Positions 34,989 to 47,960 of a stretch of 64,000 bases of DNA are shown piece by piece. Made by a program: the position numbers and the translations under genes. The DNA is from Cyrtodaria siliqua (taxonomy: Eukaryota; Mollusca; Bivalvia; Adapedonta; Hiatellidae): contig JAWPHD010010343.1 of NCBI GenBank assembly GCA_037043455.1, positions 1 through 64,000 on the forward strand, written 5' to 3'. The notes beneath the pieces were generated by a model that saw only the letters and a list, made by a program, of their open reading frames with translations, was not told the origin of the DNA and did no database searches. The stretch's first letter is position 1. Every line of letters begins with the position of its first letter.

Positions 34989-37900
34989 TTTAATTACCAT
35001 TATCCCAGGTCCTCTAAAATCTACAACATACCTTTAATTGCCACCATCCCAGGTCTTCCAAAATGGACAACATTACCTTTAATTACCACCATCACAGGTA
35101 CTCCAAAATGGACAACATTACCTTTAATTACCCATCCCAGGTCCTCCAAAATGGACAACATTACCTTTAATTGTTACCATCCCAGGTCTTCCAAAATGGA
35201 CAACATTACCTTTAATTACCACCATCACAGGTCCTCCAAAATGGACAACATTACCTTTAATTGTTGCCATCCCAGGTCCTCCAAAATGGACAACATTACC
35301 TTCAATTACCCATCCCAGGTCCTCAAAAATGGACAACATTACCATTAATTATCCATCCCAGGTCTTCCAAAATCTACAACATTACCTTTAATTACCACCA
35401 TCCCAGGTCTTCCAAAATTGACAACATTACCTTTAATTACCGTCATCCCAGGTCCTCCAAAATGGACAACATTACCATCATCCCAGGTCCTCCAAAATCT
35501 ACAACATTACCTTTAATTACCGCCATCCCAGGTCCTCCAAAATGGACAACATTACCTTTAATTACCCATCCCAGGTCCTCCAAAATGGACAGCATTACCT
35601 TTAATAACCATCACCCCTCATCTTCTAAAATTGCCAACAGTACCTTTAATTACCAACATCCCAGGTCCTCCAAAATGGACAACATTACCTTTAATTACCA
35701 CCATCCCAGGTTCTCCAAAATGGACAACATTACCTTTAATTACCATCACTCAACAACCTCCAAAACACCTAATAGCCATCACCCCACATCCTCAAAGATG
35801 GCCGGTTATACCTTTAATGACCATCACTCCACATCATCTAAAATTGCCACCAGTACCTTTACAATCATCAGACATCGTCAACGATCGCCAACATTACCTT
35901 TAATTACCACCATCCCAAGTCCTCCAAAATGAACAACATTACCTTTAATTATCACCATCCAGGTCCTCCAAAATGGACAACATTACCTTTAATTACCCAT
36001 CCCAGGTCTTCCAAAATGGACAACATTACCTTTAATTACCACCATCACAGGTCCTCCAAAATGGACAGCATTACCTTTAATTACCCATCCCAGGTCCTCC
36101 AAAATGGACAACATTACCTTTAATTACCCTTCCCAGGTCTTCCAAAATGGACAACATTACCTTTAAATACCACCATCACAGGTCCTCCAAAATGGACAGC
36201 ATTACCTTTAATTACCCATCCCAGGTCTTCCAAAATGGACAACATTACCTTTACCCATCCCAGGTCTTCCAAAATGGACAACATTGCCTTTAATTACCAC
36301 CATCCCAGGTCCTCCAAAATGGACAACATTACCTTTAATTACCTCATCCTAGGTCCTCCAAAATCTACAACATACCTTTAATTGCCACCATCCCAGGTCC
36401 TCATAATGGACATTCAACATTACCTTTAATTGCCACCATCCCAGGTCCTCCAAAATGGACAACATTACCTTTAATTACCATTATCCCAGGTCCTCCAAAA
36501 TGACAACATTACCTTTAATTACCATTATCCCAGGTCCTCCAAAATCTACAACATACCTTTAATTGCCACCATCCCAGGTCTTCCAAAATGGACAACATTA
36601 CCTTTAGTTACCACTATCACAGGTCCTCCAAAATGGACAACATACCATTAATTACCCATCCCAGGTTTTCCAAAATGGACAACATTACCTTTAATTTCCC
36701 ATCCAGGTCTTCCAAAATGGACATTACCTTTAATTACCCATCCCAGGTCTTCCAAAATGGACAACATTACCTTTAATTACCACCATCACAGGTACTCCAA
36801 AATGGACAACATTACCTTTAATTACCCATCCCAGGTCCTCCAAAATGGACAACATTACCTTTAATTGTTACCATCCCAGGTCTTCCAAAATGGACAACAT
36901 TACCTTTAATTACCACCATCACAGGTCCTCCAAAATGGACAACATTACCTTTAATTGTTGCCATCCCAGGTCCTCCAAAATGGACAACATTACCTTTAAT
37001 TACCCATCCAGGTCCTCCAAAATGGACAACATTACCATTAATTATCCATCCCAGGTCTTCCAAAATCTACAACATTACCTTTAATTACCACCATCCCAGG
37101 TCTTCCAAAATTGACAACATTACCTTAATTACCGTCATCCCAGGTCCTCCAAAATGGACAACATTACCATCATCCCAGGTCCTCCAAAATCTACAACTTA
37201 CCTTTAATTACCGCCATCCCAGGTCCTCCAAAATGGACAACATTACCTTAATTACCCATCCCAGGTCTTCCAAAATGGACAACATTACCTTTAATTACCG
37301 CCATCCAGGTCCTCCAAAATGGACAACATTACTTAATTACCACCATCACAGGTCCTCCAAAATGGACAACATTACCTTTAATTACCACCATCCCAGGTCC
37401 TCCAAAGTGGACAACATTACCTTTAATTACCACCATCCCAGGTCCTCCAAAATGGACAACATTACCATTAATTACCCATCCCAGGTCTTCCAAAATGGAC
37501 AACATTACCTTTAATTACCCATCCCAGGTCTTCCAAAATGGACAACATTACCTTTAATTACCACCATCACAGGTCCTCCAAAATGGACAGCATTACCTTT
37601 AATTACCCATCCCAGGTCCTCCAAAATGGACAACATTACCTTTAATTACCCTTCCCAGGTCTTCCAAAATGGACAACATTACCTTTAATTACCACCATCA
37701 CAGGTCCTCCAAAATGGACAGCATTACCTTTAATTACCCATCCCAGGTCCTCCAAAATGGACAACATTACCATTAATTATCCATCCCAGGTCTTCCAAAA
37801 TCTACAACATTACCTTTAATTACCACCATCCCAGGTCTTCCAAAATTGACAACATTACCTTTAATTACCGTCATCCCAGGTCCTCCAAAATGGACAACAT

Positions 37901-40900
37901 TACCTTTAATTACCGCCATCCCAGGTCCTCCAAAATTGACAACATTACCTTTAATTACCCATCCCAGGTCTTCCAAAATGGACAACATTACCTTTAATTA
38001 CCGCCATCCCAGGTCCTCCAAAATGGACAACATTACCTTTAATTACCACCATCACAGGTCCTCCAAAATGGACAACATTACCTTTAATTACCACCATCCC
38101 AGGTCCTCCAAAGTGGACAACATTACCTTTAATTACCACCATCCCAGGTCCTCCAAAATGGACAACATTACCATTAATTACCCATCCCAGGTCTTCCAAA
38201 ATGGACAACATTACCTTTAATTACCCATCCCAGGTCTTCCAAAATGGACAACATTACCTTTAATTACCACCATCACAGGTCCTCCAAAATGGACAGCATT
38301 ACCTTTAATTACCCATCCCAGGTCCTCCAAAATGGACAACATTACCTTTAATTACCCTTCCCAGGTCTTCCAAAATGGACAACATTACCTTTAATTACCA
38401 CCATCACAGGTCCTCCAAAATGGACAGCATTACCTTTAATTACCCATCCCAGGTCTTCCAAAATGGACAACATTACCTTTACCCATCCCAGGTCTTCCAA
38501 AATGGACAACATTGCCTTTAATTACCACCATCCCAGGTCCTCCAAAATGGACAACATTACCTTTAATTACCATCATCCTAGGTCCTCCAAAATCTACAAC
38601 ATACCTTTAATTGCCACCATCCCAGGTCCTCATAATGGACATTCAACATTACCTTTAATTGCCACCATCCCAGGTCCTCCAAAATGGACAACATTACCTT
38701 TAATTACCATTATCCCAGGTCCTCCAAAATGGACAACATTACCTTTAATTACCATTATCCCAGGTCCTCCAAAATCTACAACATACCTTTAATTGCCACC
38801 ATCCCAGGTCTTCCAAAATGGACAACATTACCTTTAATTATCACTATCACAGGTCCTCCAAAATGGACAACATTACCATTAATTACCCATCCCAGGTTTT
38901 CCAAAATGGACAACATTACCTTTAATTTCCCATCCCAGGTCTTCCAAAATGGACATTACCTTTAATTACCCATCCCAGGTCTTCCAAAATGTACAACATT
39001 ACCTTTAATTACCACCATCACAGGTCTTCCAAAATTGACAACATTACCTTTAATTACCGTCATCACAGGTCCTCCAAAATGGACAACATTACCATCATCC
39101 CAGGTCCTCCAAAATCTACAACATTACCTTTAATTACCGCCATCCCAGGTCCTCCAAAATGGACAACATTACCTTTAATTACCCATCCCAGGTCTTCCAA
39201 AATGGACAACATTACCTTTAATTACCATCATCCCAGGTCCTCCAAAATCTACAACATACCTTTAATTGCCACCATCCCAGGTCCTCCAAAATGGACAACA
39301 TTACCTTTAATTACCTCCATCCCAGGTCCTCCAAAATGGACAACATTACCTTTAATTACCATCATCCCAGGTCCTCCAAAATCTACAACATGCCTTTAAT
39401 TGCCACCATCCCAGGTCCTCCAAAATGGACAACATTACCTTTAATTACCACCATCACAGGTCCTCCAAAATGGACAACATTACCTTTAATTGTTACCATC
39501 CCAGGTCCTCCAAAATGGACAACATTACCTTTAATTACCACCATCCCAGGTCCTACAATTTTGACACAATTTCCATTAATTGCCACAATCCCAGGTCCTC
39601 TAAAATGGACAACATAACCTTTAATTATTACCTTCCCAGGTCCTCCAAAATGGACAACATTACCTTTAATTACCACCATCCCAGGTCCTCCAAAATGGAC
39701 AACATTACCTTTAGTTACCCATCCCAGGTCTTCCAAAATTGACAACATTACCTTTAATTACCTCCATCCCAGGTCCTCCAAAATAGACAACATTACCTTT
39801 AAATAACTTCATCCCAGGTCCTCCAAAATGGACAACATTACCTTTAATTACCATTATCCCAGGTCCTCCAAAATGGACAACATTACCTTTAATTACCATT
39901 ATCCCAGGTCCTCCAAAATGGACAACATTACCTTTAATTACCATTATCCCAGGTCCTCCAAAATCTACAACATACCTTTAATTGCCACCATCCCAGGTCT
40001 TCCAAAATGGACAACATTACCTTTAATTACCACTATCACAGGTCCTCCAAAATGGACAACATTACCATTAATTACCCATCCCAGGTTTTCCAAAATGGAC
40101 AACATTACCTTTAATTTCCCATCCCAGGTCTTCCAAAATGGACATTACCTTTAATTACCCATCCCAGGTCTTCCAAAATGTACAACATTACCTTTAATTA
40201 CCACCATCCCAGGTCCTCCAAAATGGACAACATTACCTTTAATTATTACCATCCCAGGTCATCCAAAATGGACAACATTACCTTTAATTACCATCATCCC
40301 AGGTCCTCCAAAATCTACAACATTACCTTTAATTGCCACCATCCCAGGTCCTCCAAAATGGACAACATAACCTTTAATTGTTACCATCCCAGGTCTTCCA
40401 AAATGGACAACATTACCTTTAATTACCCATCCAAGGTCCTCCAAAATGGACAACATTACCTTTAATTGTTACCATCCTAGGTCTTCCAAAATGGACAACA
40501 TTACCTTTAATTGCCACCATCCCAGGTCCTCCAAAATGGACAACATAACCTTTAATTATTACCATCCCAGGTCCTTCAAAATGGACAACATTACGTTTAA
40601 TTACCGTCACCCCACATCCTCCGAAATGGACAACATTACCTTAATTACCACCATCCCAGGTCCTCCAAAATGGACAACATTACCTTTAATTACCATTATC
40701 CCAGGTCCTCCAAAATCTACAACATACCTTTAATTGCCACCATCCCAGGTCTTCCAAAATGGACAACATTACCTTTAATTACCACTATCACAGGTCCTCC
40801 AAAATGGACAACATTACCATTAATTACCCATCCCAGGTTTTCCAAAATGGACAACATTACCTTTAATTTCCCATCCCAGGTCTTCCAAAATGGACATTAC

Positions 40901-41430
40901 CTTTAATTACCCATCCCAGGTCTTCCAAAATGTACAACATTACCTTTAATCACCACCATCCCAGGTCCTCCAAAATGGACAACATTACCTTTAATTATTA
41001 CCATCCCAGGTCATCCAAAATGGACAACATTACCTTTAATTACCATCATCCCAGGTCCTCCAAAATATACAACATTACCTTTAATTGCCACCATCCCAGG
41101 TCCTCCAAAATGGACAACATAACCTTTAATTGTTACCATCCCAGGTCTTCCAAAATGGACAACATTAACTTTAATTACCCATCCAAGGTCCTCCAAAATG
41201 GACAACATTACCTTTAATTGTTACCATCCCAGGTCTTCCAAAATGGACAACATTACCTTTAATTGCCACCATCCCAGGTCCTCCAAAATGGACAACATAA
41301 CCTTTAATTATTACCATCCCAGGTCCTCTAAAATGGACAACATTACGTTTAATTACCGTCACCCCACATCCTCCGAAATGGACAACATTACCTTAATTAC
41401 CACCATCCCAGGTCCTCCAAAATGGACAAC
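34989..41430 (+). repeat. 45-bp satellite, A-type array with long higher-order repeats
   Basis: About 145 units, many shortened to 43 bp (ACCCATCCCAGG) or lacking single bases, so no frame stays open long. Blocks of 0.7-1.7 kb recur in direct orientation: 35151-35330 and 36845-37010 (1694 bp apart), 37233-37514 with 37940-38220, and 40178-40465 with 40930-41217 (752 bp apart). These show recent amplification of multi-unit blocks. Confidence 0.95.
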
Positions 41431-42609
41431 AGTAACTTTAATAATCATCATCATGTGTTATCCAAGATCGCTCTATAACTGAACCTTTAATAACCACTAC
41501 CCTACGTTTTCTCAAGAATGCCAACTGTAATTTTAATCACCACCACCTCACCTCACATCCTCTCAAGATGGCCAAGAGTACCTTTAATAAACATCACTCT
41601 ACGACATATAGAATTGCCAACTGTGAATTTAATGACCATCACCCCACGTCGTCCAATATTGCGAACTGTAAATTTAATGACCATAACCCCACGTCGTCCA
41701 ATATTGCGAACTGTACATTTAATGATCATCTCCCCACCTCATCCAAGATCGCCAACTGCACTCTGAGTAATGATCACCAAATGTCATTCAAGATCACCAA
41801 AAGTACCTTTAAAAGCCATCACACTGAAATGACGATCACTGAAAATTGCCAACAGCACGTTTAATGTAATAATAATAATTTGTCCATGGCCTCCAAGGGA
41901 ACCTTTAATAACCATCCCACCATGTCATCCAAGATTGCCAACAGTACATTAGTTAAACAATTACCACAATACCTCTAATAATCGTTACCCAACATTGTCA
42001 ACAATACCTTTAGTAACCATTACCCAATGCCATCCGAGATTGACAACTGTACGTTTAATAACATTAACCCACATCATCCAAAATTGCTAATGGTACGTTT
42101 AAAGGGAAAGTGACACAACCAAACCATCTGTATTATTGAGAGTTTTGAAAAACTTGTACATTTAATAACCATTACCCAACTTCATCTGAGATTGCCAATA
42201 GCACATTTAATAACCATAACCACATGTTCTCCAAGATTACCAAGGACACGTTGCCCAAGATTGGCAACAGTACCTTTTATAAACATTTCCCTGCAAACTA
42301 TAAATTTAATGACCATCTAATAACAACGACCAAACATTCTCCAAGATTGCAAATGGTACGTTTAATAGCCATCGCCCCATTATGTTCCAAATCACCATCT
42401 ATACCTTTAATAACCATCAGCCCACATCCTCCAAGACATCTAATAGCCATCCCCCAACAATGTCCAAGATCACCATCTGTACCTTTAGTAACCATCACCC
42501 AAATCCTGCATGATTCCTCTATGGTACATTTAATAGCCATCCAGCAATGATGTCCACTATCACCATCTATACCTTTAATAACCATCGGCCCACATCCTCC
42601 AGGATTGCC
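41431..42609 (+). repeat. 45-bp satellite B-type edge and cassette copy start
   Basis: B-type units up to 42146 equal 10201-10881. From 42147 the sequence equals 1-477 and 10882-11350. This is the third occurrence of the cassette boundary GAGAGTTTTGAAAAACTTG. Confidence 0.85.
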
Positions 42610-43080
42610 AACTGCAGGGTAGGTATTTTATATGGAAAGGAAGCTTTGGAGTGCAGTTGGGGTCACTGGGGTCAAGGTCACTGTTACTGAAAATAGTTTC
42701 CTCTCAATAACCTAAGTAAGGAATGAGATATTAGAATGAAAATTGCTGTGTAGGTAGCTGATACCAAAAAGAAGTTTGGGATTGCATTTGGGATTGCATT
42801 TGGGATTGCATTTATTTGGGATTGCATTTGGGATTGCATTTGGGGTTGCTGGGGTCAACATCTCGGTCATTGTTACTAAAAAATAGAAAAACATTTTCTG
42901 CTCCATTACTTTAATTTGGAATGAGGTATTGGAACAAACCTTGCTAAATAGGTACCTTATATGTAAAGGAAGCTTAGGATTGTATTTGGGGTCATTGAGG
43001 TCAAGTTCAAGGTCACTGCTACTAAAAATGGAAAAATGTTTTCTGCTCTGAATACCCGGTTTTCGTGGAATTTCCATGTT
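42610..43080 (+). repeat. Linker of ~150-bp modules, copy 4, with a short internal expansion
   Basis: Same linker as 478-862. A short repeat, GGGATTGCATTT, has expanded to about six copies at 42778-42845, absent from the other linkers. Confidence 0.8.
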
Positions 43081-43235
43081 TCATTTTAAATAGTATCCCA
43101 GTCCTTCGTCACTGCTCTATATGTTGTTAAACACACTGTAGAGTGTGCCAGTACTTCTTTACCACTCTATACACTCTTAAATACACCAGTATAGTGTGCC
43201 AGTCCTTCTTTACCATTCTATACATTTTTAGCTCA
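43081..43235 (+). repeat. 51-bp satellite, short block
   Basis: Three units with TAGAGTGTGCCAGTACTTC-type core, matching 31576-31735. Confidence 0.75.
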
Positions 43236-43691
43236 CCTGAGCCAAGGCTCACAGGTGAACTATTTGGATCACTCTTCGTCCGTCCGTCATTGTTGTAGTC
43301 GTCCGTCCTCGTCGTTAACTTTTAACTCGTAAGACGATAGGGCCTTCATTTTTCATCTGATCTTTTACCAAACTTTAACAAATTGTTAATATCAATGAAA
43401 GCTCAGACAAGTTAAAAAACCAGCCAGATCGGACCAGTAACAGCGGAGTTATGGTCCCTTGACATTTTTTACTTTAAATTTCTTGTCGATACTTCTCCTA
43501 AATGGCTTGTTGGTTTTCTACAAAATTTGGCATGAAGCCTCAATATGATGTCTAGTTGTGCATAGCGCAGTATATCAATTTAATCTTGGACAAGTTTAAA
43601 AAACGAGCTAGATCTTGTTAGACAGTTAGGGCCCTTGATTTGTTGAAAAATGCTGTATTGTATTTTCCTTTGTTAAATCTGTAGTTACTTC
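43236..43691 (+). repeat. ~158-bp module fragment with hairpin leader
   Basis: Starts with TTAGCTCACCTGAGCC and GGCTCACAGGTG, which can pair, then a GTCCGTC leader and parts of the 158-bp module (GACGATAGGGCCTTCATT at about 43333). Interrupted at 43692 by a MITE. Confidence 0.65.
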
Positions 43692-43963
43692 AGGCCAAAA
43701 ATAAAATTATGTTTGTTTCCCCTTCCCGACCCATGCAAAAAAGGGTTGGGTAGGTAGGTAGGTAAAATATTTTTTTTATTTCATTTCTTTTATTTGAGAT
43801 CAAAACTGGAATACATGCTACCTATAAGACACATTTAAGACAAAACAAAAAAAACAAAAAAAAGAATTTTTTTTTTTGCCAGTGTCGAAAAAATAATTCG
43901 GGTCGCGGCAATTTCGGTGGGTCGGTCGGGAAGGGGAAACAAACATAATTTTATTTTTGGCCT
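43692..43963. mobile_element. MITE with 40-bp perfect terminal inverted repeats
   Basis: The ends AGGCCAAAAATAAAATTATG (43692) and its complement (to 43963) stay perfectly complementary over 40 bp, through GGGGAAAC and TTCCCGACC. The 272-bp element has an AT-rich middle and no coding frame. I could not define a target duplication. Superfamily unknown. Confidence 0.8.
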
Positions 43964-45408
43964 CATTTATGCGACACTTTTCGTCCATCGTCCGTCTGTC
44001 CATCTGTCTGTTAGCAATTTTATAAAATCGACATCTGCTCTGTAACCGCTTGAAGGGTTTTGATGAAACTTCATGACAATGTTACTTGAGAGGGCCCCTC
44101 TCAGATTTTTGTTTTTGGTGGCCGCCAGTCATCCAAGATGGCCGCCATGGCTAAACTAGGTCAAATTTAAGGAAATTTCAAACGACATCTCCGAAACCAC
44201 TTATTCCATTCTTGTGAAATATCATATACATGTTCCTTGGGTTAGCCTCTATCAAGTTTGTGTTTTTCGTTACCGTCAAATAATCAACATGGCCGCCACG
44301 GCGACCCAAAGTTTACATAAGAGTTATATAGGAAAAGGTTAAAAATTACATCTTTTCTGAAACCTCTAGGAGGATATTGAAGAAACTTAATCACCACGAT
44401 ATTTGGGATAGTCCCTCTCAGATTTGTGTTTTTCACGGCTGCCAGTCATCCAAGATGGCCACCATGGCTAAAACCAGGTCAAATTTAAGTAAATTTCAAA
44501 CGACATCTCCGAAACCTCTGATGCCATTCTACTGAAATATTATATACATGTTCCATTTGGTTGGCCTCTATTAAGTTTGTGTTTTTTGTTATCGTCGAAT
44601 AATCAAAATGGCCGCCACGGCGACCCAAAATTTACATAGTGTTATATAGGAAAAGTTTAAAAATGACATCTTCTCTGAAACCGCTTGAAGGATTTTGATG
44701 AAACTTAATTACAATGATATTTTGGATAGTCCCTCTCAGATTTTTGTTTTTCATGGCCGCCAGTCATCCAAGATGGCCACCATGGCTAAAACTAGGTGAA
44801 ATTTAAGGAAATTTCAAACGACATCTCCTAAACCACTTATTCCATTCTCGTAAAATATCATGTACATGTTCCTTTGGTTAGCCTCTATCAAGTTTGTGTT
44901 TTTCGTTATCGTCAAATAATTAAAATGGCCTCCACGGCGACCCAAAGTTTACATAGAGTTATATAGGAAAAGGTTGAAAATGACATTTTCTCTGAAAACC
45001 GCTTGAAGGATTTTGATGAAACTTAATCACCATGATATTTGGGATAGTCCCTCTCAGATTTGTGTTTTTCGCGGCTGCCTGTCATCCAAGATGGCAGTCA
45101 TGTCTAAAACTAGGTCAAATTTAAGGAAATTTCAAACAACATGTCCTCCGAAAACACTTATTCCATTCTTGTCAAATATCATAAACATGTTCCTTGGTTT
45201 GGCCTCTATCAAGTTTGTGTTTTTCGTCATTGTCGAATAATCAAAATGGCCACGGTCACGTCAACCCAAAGTTTACATAGAGTTATATAGGAAAAGGCTA
45301 AAAATGACATCTACTCTGAAACCGGTTGAAGGATTTTGATGAAACTTAATCACAATGATCTTTGGGATAGTTCTCCTCAGATTTATGTTTTTCGCGGCCG
45401 TCAGTCAT
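43964..45408 (+). repeat. ~315-bp modules, copy 6 (longest)
   Basis: Four to five modules with landmarks near 44042, 44360, 44680, 44998 and 45320 (about 318 bp). CCAAGATGGCCGCCATGG or CCAAGATGGCCACCATGG sits in most units. Ends at CAGTCATCC, fused to the 51-bp satellite. Confidence 0.75.
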
Positions 45409-45815
45409 CCTGTACTACTATATACATTGTTAAATACAATGTACAATGTGCCAGTCCTTCTTTACCACTCTATATGCTCTTCAATACATTGGACAATGTG
45501 CCAGTCCTTCTTCATGACTATGTTCTTAGATACAATGTGCAGTGTGCCAGTCCATCTTCACCACTGAATATCTTCTTAAATACATCCTTAAATACACCAC
45601 TAAAGTCCTTCATCTTTCTATACATTCCTAAATACATTGTACAGTGTGCCAGTTCTTCACCACTATATATAATTAAAAACTGTACAGTGTGCCAGTCCTT
45701 CTTCACCACTCTATACATTCTTAAATACATTGTACAGTGTGCCAGTTATTCACCTCTCTATATATAATTAAAAACAGTGTACAGTGTGCCAGTCCTTCTT
45801 CAACACTCTGAGCCC
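45409..45815 (+). repeat. 51-bp satellite array
   Basis: About eight units with GTACAGTGTGCCAGTCC, TTCTTCACCACTCTATA and ATTCTTAAATACATT. The unit adds up to 51 bp (17 codons), so short open frames cross it. Confidence 0.85.
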
Positions 45816-46215
45816 CGTGTGGTTCCCGAGGGCCCCCGTTTGGTCACGGGGCAAAGAATAGGGCCACTGCAGAGCCCTTTGGAGGGGTAGGCAGTGGGGT
45901 AGAATCCCCCCAAATTCATGTTCATTTTATCATTTTTTGTTCATGTTCATTAAAGGTCTTCATCATGATCCCTGCATTGTTTCAGGTGCTATCTCGCTCG
46001 CATCAAAAGAGCAGTGGCAGAAAAACAATAACATGGCTCCAGCGTAAATGGAGTTTCTACGATAGAATTTGCAGCAACTCTGCAGTTCAGGGTGAGAAGG
46101 TTCTAGGCCCATTTTTCATATTTTATCTCTATGTACATGGAAGTTGAGCCTGGCATGTTCATGCCTGTTAGGCGCCATATAACCTTTTCATGTGTTGGTG
46201 CGCCTTAAAACTCCA
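45816..46215 (+). mobile_element. SINE-like insertion in the 51-bp satellite
   Basis: About 400 bp of different sequence interrupts the 51-bp satellite. Its 3' end (GGCGCCATATAACC, then TTAAAACTCCAATTCAGTTC) has the form of a SINE tail, and it ends in the same AATTCA-type run as the SINE at 46285. No A or B box was found at its left end, so it may be 5' truncated. Class uncertain. Confidence 0.4.
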
Positions 46216-46284
46216 ATTCAGTTCAACACTCTGTACAATCTTTAAATACATTTTGCAGAGTGCCAGTCCTTTTTCACCATTCTA
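46216..46284 (+). repeat. 51-bp satellite fragment
   Basis: About one unit. Its last 12 bases TTCACCATTCTA (46273-46284) are repeated at 46607-46618. Confidence 0.7.
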
Positions 46285-46606
46285 GAGGGCTGGCGTGGCG
46301 CAGTCGGTAGCGCGGCGGATTTGTAACTGGAGGCCCCGGGTTCAATCCTTCGTGGTGCCACTGAGCTCCGTCGGTGTGTTCTTGGGCAAGACATTTTTCC
46401 TTAGCCTCGTCATTCGGATGGGGACGTAAACCGGGCGGTCCAGTGTATCGGTCTATCCTCCGAGCACGTAAAAGAACCATAGGAATCTATTCGATAATAA
46501 GAGTAGGGCAGGTTCCCGATTACCTATGTATCCTTCCCCGATCTGGGGCGGCTCTAAATAACCTATACTGTGTTGATGAGCCGTTAAACAACATTCAATT
46601 CAATTC
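46285..46606 (+). mobile_element. tRNA-derived SINE
   Basis: 322 bp. The head is tRNA-like: A box in GTGGCGCAGTCGGTAGC (about 46296-46312), an anticodon-like loop in GATTTGTAACT and B box GGTTCAATCC (46339-46348). A body with TTGGGCAAGACATTTTTCC and GGGGACGTAAACCGGGCGG follows, with a CATTCAATTCAATTC tail. The flanking 12-bp TTCACCATTCTA supports insertion, although the background satellite also contains this motif. Transcription by RNA polymerase III is expected for the class. Confidence 0.85.
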
Positions 46607-46775
46607 TTCACCATTCTATACATTTTTAAATACATTGTACAGTGTGCCAGTTCTGCACCACTCTATATATAATTAAAAACATTGTTCAGAGTGCCAGTCC
46701 TTCTTCACCACGCTGTACCATCTATAAATACATTATACAGTGTGCCAGTCCTTCACCATTCTCTAATTATGCCCC
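46607..46775 (+). repeat. 51-bp satellite, continued
   Basis: Three units with GTACAGTGTGCCAGTTCTGC and related cores, continuing the array interrupted by the SINE. Confidence 0.8.
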
Positions 46776-46945
46776 ACCACGAAAGTGGTGCGGGCATAGA
46801 GTGTTACCTTTGTCCGTCCGAATTTTCGTCATGTCGTCCGTACGTCAAGTTTTTACACTCAAGTTGTTTATTAAGTCCATTTCTCAGATACCAAAAGCCT
46901 TACAGTTTTCAAACTCTTAAACACTCTGTAAGCACTTTCATTTCT
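46776..46945 (+). repeat. Dispersed repeat end with hairpin
   Basis: TGCCCCACCAC and GTGGTGCGGGCA form a stem around GAAA, followed by TTTGTCCGTCC and CACTCAAGTTGTTTATTAAG. This resembles the end of a dispersed bivalve repeat. Confidence 0.5.
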
Positions 46946-47960
46946 TTCAAGAGAATGGCAGAGTGAATTTTGGTGAGAATGACAGCGAGATGTGCTGTGA
47001 ATCCCAGTGAGGTGTGATAAGGATGGCAGTGTGATGTAATGGGAATGGAAGAGTGTGATGGGATGGAAATGGCAGAGTGTGATGTGATGGGAATGGCAGA
47101 GTGTGATGTAATGGGTGTTGCAGAGTGTGATTTGATGGGAATGGCAGAGTGTGATGTGATGGGTGTGGCAGAGTGTGATGTGATGGGTGTGGCAGTGTGA
47201 TGTGATGGGTGTGGCAGTGGGATGTGATGGGTGTGGCAGAGTGTGATGTGATGGGTGTGGCAGTGTGTGATGTGATGTGAATGGCAGAGTATGATGTGAT
47301 GTGTGGCAGAGTGTGATGTGCTGGGTGTGGCAGAGTGTGATGTGATGGTGTGGCAGAGTGTGATGTGATGGGTGTGGCAGAGTGTGATGTGATGGGAGTG
47401 GCAGAGTGTGATGTGATGGAAGTGGCAGAGTGATGTGATTGGTGTGGCAGAGTGTGATGTGATGGGTGTGGCAGAGTGTGATGTGATGGGTGTGGCACAG
47501 TGTGATGTGATGGGTGTGGCACAGTGTGATGTGATGGGTGTGGCACAGTGTGATGGAATGGGTGTGGCAGTGTGTGATGGGACGGGAGTGGCAGAGTGTG
47601 ATGGGACGGGAGTGGCAGAGTGTGATGGGATTGGTTTGGCAGAGAGTGATGTGATGGGTGTGGCAGAGAGTGATGTGATGGGTGTGGCAGAAAGTGATGT
47701 GATGGGTGTGGCAGAGAGTGATGTGATGGGTGTGGCAGAGAGTGATGGGATGGGTGTGGCAGAGTGTGATGTGATGGGTGTGGCAGAGTGTGATGTAATG
47801 GAATGGCTGTGTGATGTGATGGGAATTGCAGATTGTGGTCTGATGGGAGCGGAAAAGTGTGATGTGGTGCGAATGGTAGAGTGGGATGTGATGGGAATGG
47901 CAGAGTGTGGTGTGATGGGAATGGCAGTGTGTGGTGTGATGGGAATAGCAGTGTGTGATG
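46946..47960 (-). repeat. 24-bp satellite array, leftward, G-rich variant (copy 4a)
   Basis: About 42 units dominated by GATGGGTGTGGCAGAGTGTG variants between 47100 and 47800, the type that in other copies is limited to the outer edge. The right end returns to GGGAATGGCAGTGTGTGG. Confidence 0.95.

Noticed and set aside
46285..46360. A working tRNA-Thr-like gene
   Set aside because: The head has A and B boxes but continues into a SINE body and tail with a flanking duplication, and the stems are imperfect.
46374..46676. 100-codon frame over the SINE
   Set aside because: It crosses the SINE body and the 51-bp satellite; no domain.
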